DNA from: Bacteroidia bacterium
Lineage (GTDB): Bacteria > Bacteroidota > Bacteroidia > Bacteroidales > GCA-2748055
Assembly: GCA_030596245.1 (NCBI GenBank)
Contig: JAUVKN010000209.1
Location: 1-7,591, forward strand
Direction of reading: 5' to 3'
DNA length: 7,591 bases
Shown: in pieces, positions 5,910-7,591 of the stretch
Position numbering within the stretch: position 1 is the stretch's first letter
Layout of the letters: each line of letters opens with the position of its first letter
The notes under the pieces: generated by a model
What the model was told of the DNA's origin: nothing
Databases searched by the model: none
The model's input: the letters and a program-made list of their open reading frames with translations, nothing else
Made by a program: the position numbers and the translations under genes

Positions 5910-6821
5910 ATGGAGAAGACACTGGTAGTATTGGCCGGACCTACGGCTGTGGGAAAGACGGCCTGTGGAATTGAGATTGCCAGCCATTTTAAGGCCGAGA
6001 TCATTTCGGCCGACTCCCGGCAAATCTATCGTGAGACCGCCATTGGAACCGCTGTTCCCTCTTCAGAAGAGCTGGCATTGGTACATCACCATTTTATTCA
6101 AACCACCTCATTAACTGAAACTTACAACGCCAGCATGTATGAGCAACAGGTCCTTGAAAGGCTCAATCAGCTGTTTGAGAAACAGGACCTTGTGCTCATG
6201 GTAGGCGGTTCCGGACTCTATATTGACGCGGTTTGTCAGGGTATTGATGACCTGCCGTCCATAGATCCGGAGCTTAGGAGCAGCCTGCTGAAGAGATTTG
6301 AGCAGGAAGGGCTGGAAACTTTAACCCGGGAGCTTTCTGAACTTGATCCGGTCTCCTACAACCGTGTAGATCTGAAAAATCACATGCGGGTATTGAAAGC
6401 CCTGGAGGTTTCCATTCAGACCGGAAAACCCTATTCCAGTTTTCTTTCGGCCACCCGAAAGAAGCGATCCTTCAGGATACTCAGGGTAGCATTGGATATG
6501 GATCGGGAAATTCTGTATGACCGGATCAACCTCAGGGTGGAGAAGATGATGGAATCCGGATTGTTGAGCGAGGTGGAACAGCTGCAGCACTTGCGCGGGT
6601 ATACTGCCATGAAGACCGTAGGCTACCGGGAGCTCTTCAAATACCTTGATGGGGAACTATCACTGGAAGAGGCAGTGGACCTGATCAAACGGAATAGCCG
6701 TAAATTTGCCCGCAAACAACTTACCTGGTTTCGGAAAGGGAACCAATACCAATGGTACTCACCGGAAAACACCCATCAGATCATTCATTGGATTGAAGAA
6801 CAACCACATTCTGAGAAATAA
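5910..6821 (+). CDS. miaA: tRNA (adenosine(37)-N6)-dimethylallyltransferase MiaA
   Basis: MiaA transfers the dimethylallyl group of DMAPP to N6 of A37 in tRNAs that read UNN codons, the first step towards ms2i6A, acting in the cytoplasm. The 303-residue length is normal. Motifs: P-loop GPTAVGKT (10-17), DSRQIY (35-40) with the catalytic Asp35, GTAVP, GGSGLYIDAV, a DLKNHMRVLKALEV segment matching the family's D.NN..R..RALEV region, and the C-terminal YRELFKYLDG and RKFARKQLTWFRK, the latter matching the RQ.TWFR tRNA-binding signature. The frame extends upstream into the preceding gene, but the ATG at 5910, one base after that gene's stop, gives MEKTLVVLAGPTAVGKT, the expected beginning. It is the last gene of the plus-strand run; the next gene is convergent, 32 bp away. 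Confidence 0.95.
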   Translation: MEKTLVVLAGPTAVGKTACGIEIASHFKAEIISADSRQIYRETAIGTAVPSSEELALVHHHFIQTTSLTETYNASMYEQQVLERLNQLFEKQDLVLMVGGSGLYIDAVCQGIDDLPSIDPELRSSLLKRFEQEGLETLTRELSELDPVSYNRVDLKNHMRVLKALEVSIQTGKPYSSFLSATRKKRSFRILRVALDMDREILYDRINLRVEKMMESGLLSEVEQLQHLRGYTAMKTVGYRELFKYLDGELSLEEAVDLIKRNSRKFARKQLTWFRKGNQYQWYSPENTHQIIHWIEEQPHSEK

Positions 6822-6853
6822 ATAGAACGTACTGTCCATTGAATTAGTAGAGC

Positions 6854-7591
6854 TTACTGCTCAAGAATCGCTGTTGCATAATTGTCCCAACTCATTTCCG
6901 CCGAAGTAGCATATACATTGTCAGACGAAATAGGTGATTCAATGGATTGAACCATCACCTCGGCCATTGAGACTGGATTATCCGGTTCTGCCAGATAACC
7001 GTTGTAACCATGTTTGATGGTTTCAAAAAAATGTCCCACCCGGGTGGCCAGAATGGGCATTCCGAAATTGTAAGCCATGGATTCCACACCGGAAGGAGTG
7101 GCAGCCATATAAAAGAGCGTGATGGAATCGCTGGCCTGAAAATATTTGTGCACATCCTCATCGGGGACAAACTCGGTGATGGCAACAACCTGCTCCTGCA
7201 ACTGGTATTTCTCAATGAGATCCAGGGGACGGTAGTTCTGCTCATCGTCCTGCTTTTTCAGAAATAGTTTTTTGGCCAGTCCGAACAGCGCACTTTTTAA
7301 CCGGGTGGAAAGTTTCTTTTGATCCAGTGTGTTCCAGAAAAGTTCTCCCACGATGAGCAGAGAGACATCATCCCTTTGCTGACTTACCAGGTTGAAGGCT
7401 TCGATCACATTGTGCAGTCCTTTGTACTTCCGGATGAATCCAAAAAAGAGAAATACATGCTTCTTCAATCCCAGAGATGATTTGAATCCCTCCACATCGA
7501 ATGATTCATCCTTTTTGAACATATCGTAGACGGGATGGTAGAGTTTAAGTACCGGGATCCCTTCTGTGACAGCCGGATCTCCCAATTGACA
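6854..7591 (-). CDS. Glycosyltransferase family 4-like protein, 5' end cut by the window
   Basis: The last 245 residues of a glycosyltransferase; the frame is open to the right edge, so the N-terminal acceptor domain and the start lie outside. The part present is the Rossmann-type nucleotide-sugar domain (Glycos_transf_1, PF00534): FLFFGFIRKYKGLHNVIEAF, a strand with LLIVGELF, EFVPDEDVHKYFQASD, and the donor-binding segment SGVESMAYNFGMPILATRVG, followed by GYNGYLAEPDNP. In classical GT4 enzymes this segment carries an E-x7-E motif. Here the second Glu is present (GVESMA) but the first position appears to be Met, so the donor site is slightly atypical. A basic, charged insert (STRLKSALFGLAKKLFLKKQDDEQN) sits mid-domain and could touch the membrane surface. 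A role in surface polysaccharide or lipid-linked sugar synthesis is likely but inferred. Confidence 0.85.
   Translation of the reverse strand, partial: CQLGDPAVTEGIPVLKLYHPVYDMFKKDESFDVEGFKSSLGLKKHVFLFFGFIRKYKGLHNVIEAFNLVSQQRDDVSLLIVGELFWNTLDQKKLSTRLKSALFGLAKKLFLKKQDDEQNYRPLDLIEKYQLQEQVVAITEFVPDEDVHKYFQASDSITLFYMAATPSGVESMAYNFGMPILATRVGHFFETIKHGYNGYLAEPDNPVSMAEVMVQSIESPISSDNVYATSAEMSWDNYATAILEQ

Noticed and set aside
6850..6862. Hairpin GAGC-TTACT-GCTC as a terminator between miaA and the convergent glycosyltransferase gene
   Set aside because: The stem is only 4 bp, no T tract follows on either strand, and it overlaps the end of the glycosyltransferase coding sequence. No terminator is convincing in the 32-bp gap.

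Overview
The window looks like a chromosomal segment from a Bacteroidota bacterium, probably of the Bacteroidales/Marinilabiliales type. The phylum call rests on four things: a type IX secretion (T9SS) C-terminal sorting domain remnant at the left edge, a TAnnTTTG promoter box in front of the aconitase gene, start codons without convincing Shine-Dalgarno sites, and Bacteroidota-style versions of the acyl-CoA reductase, the PRiA4_ORF3-like protein and MiaA. The order-level call is inference. Nothing points to a phage, plasmid, CRISPR array or insertion sequence.

Layout. Positions 1-213 (minus) hold an orphan, stop-interrupted T9SS sorting domain with no cargo body. A bidirectional rho-independent terminator (214-252) separates it from a minus-strand pair: a SiaC/DUF1987 regulatory phosphoprotein (272-649) and a MacB/FtsX-type ABC transporter permease (665-1897), 15 bp apart. 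A divergent AT-rich promoter region (about 1925-2026) follows. From 2027 a tightly packed plus-strand operon runs to 6821: aconitase (2027-4291), LuxC-family acyl-CoA reductase (4296-5375), a PRiA4_ORF3-like acidic-tailed protein (5372-5908) and the tRNA dimethylallyltransferase gene miaA (5910-6821). The junctions are a 4-nt gap, a 4-nt ATGA overlap and a 1-nt gap. A convergent minus-strand family 4-like glycosyltransferase (6854 to the right edge) is cut by the window.

The most striking feature is inside the aconitase. The reading frame is continuous and fully conserved from 2027 to 4291 except for one in-frame TAA (3281-3283). It sits just before the NACGPCIGQW motif that carries two of the three [4Fe-4S] cysteine ligands. 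A perfect 7-bp hairpin starts one base after the stop. As written, the gene makes a 418-residue protein that cannot bind the cluster. This is either a recent nonsense mutation, an assembly or base-calling problem, or, less likely, a readthrough site. A second in-frame TAA breaks the T9SS remnant. Genome-wide TAA reassignment is unlikely, because several genes here end with TAA exactly where their families end.

Functionally the plus-strand operon mixes central metabolism (citrate to isocitrate), acyl-CoA or aldehyde conversion and tRNA A37 modification. This looks like housekeeping co-transcription more than a dedicated pathway. I did not find a convincing undescribed multi-gene system.
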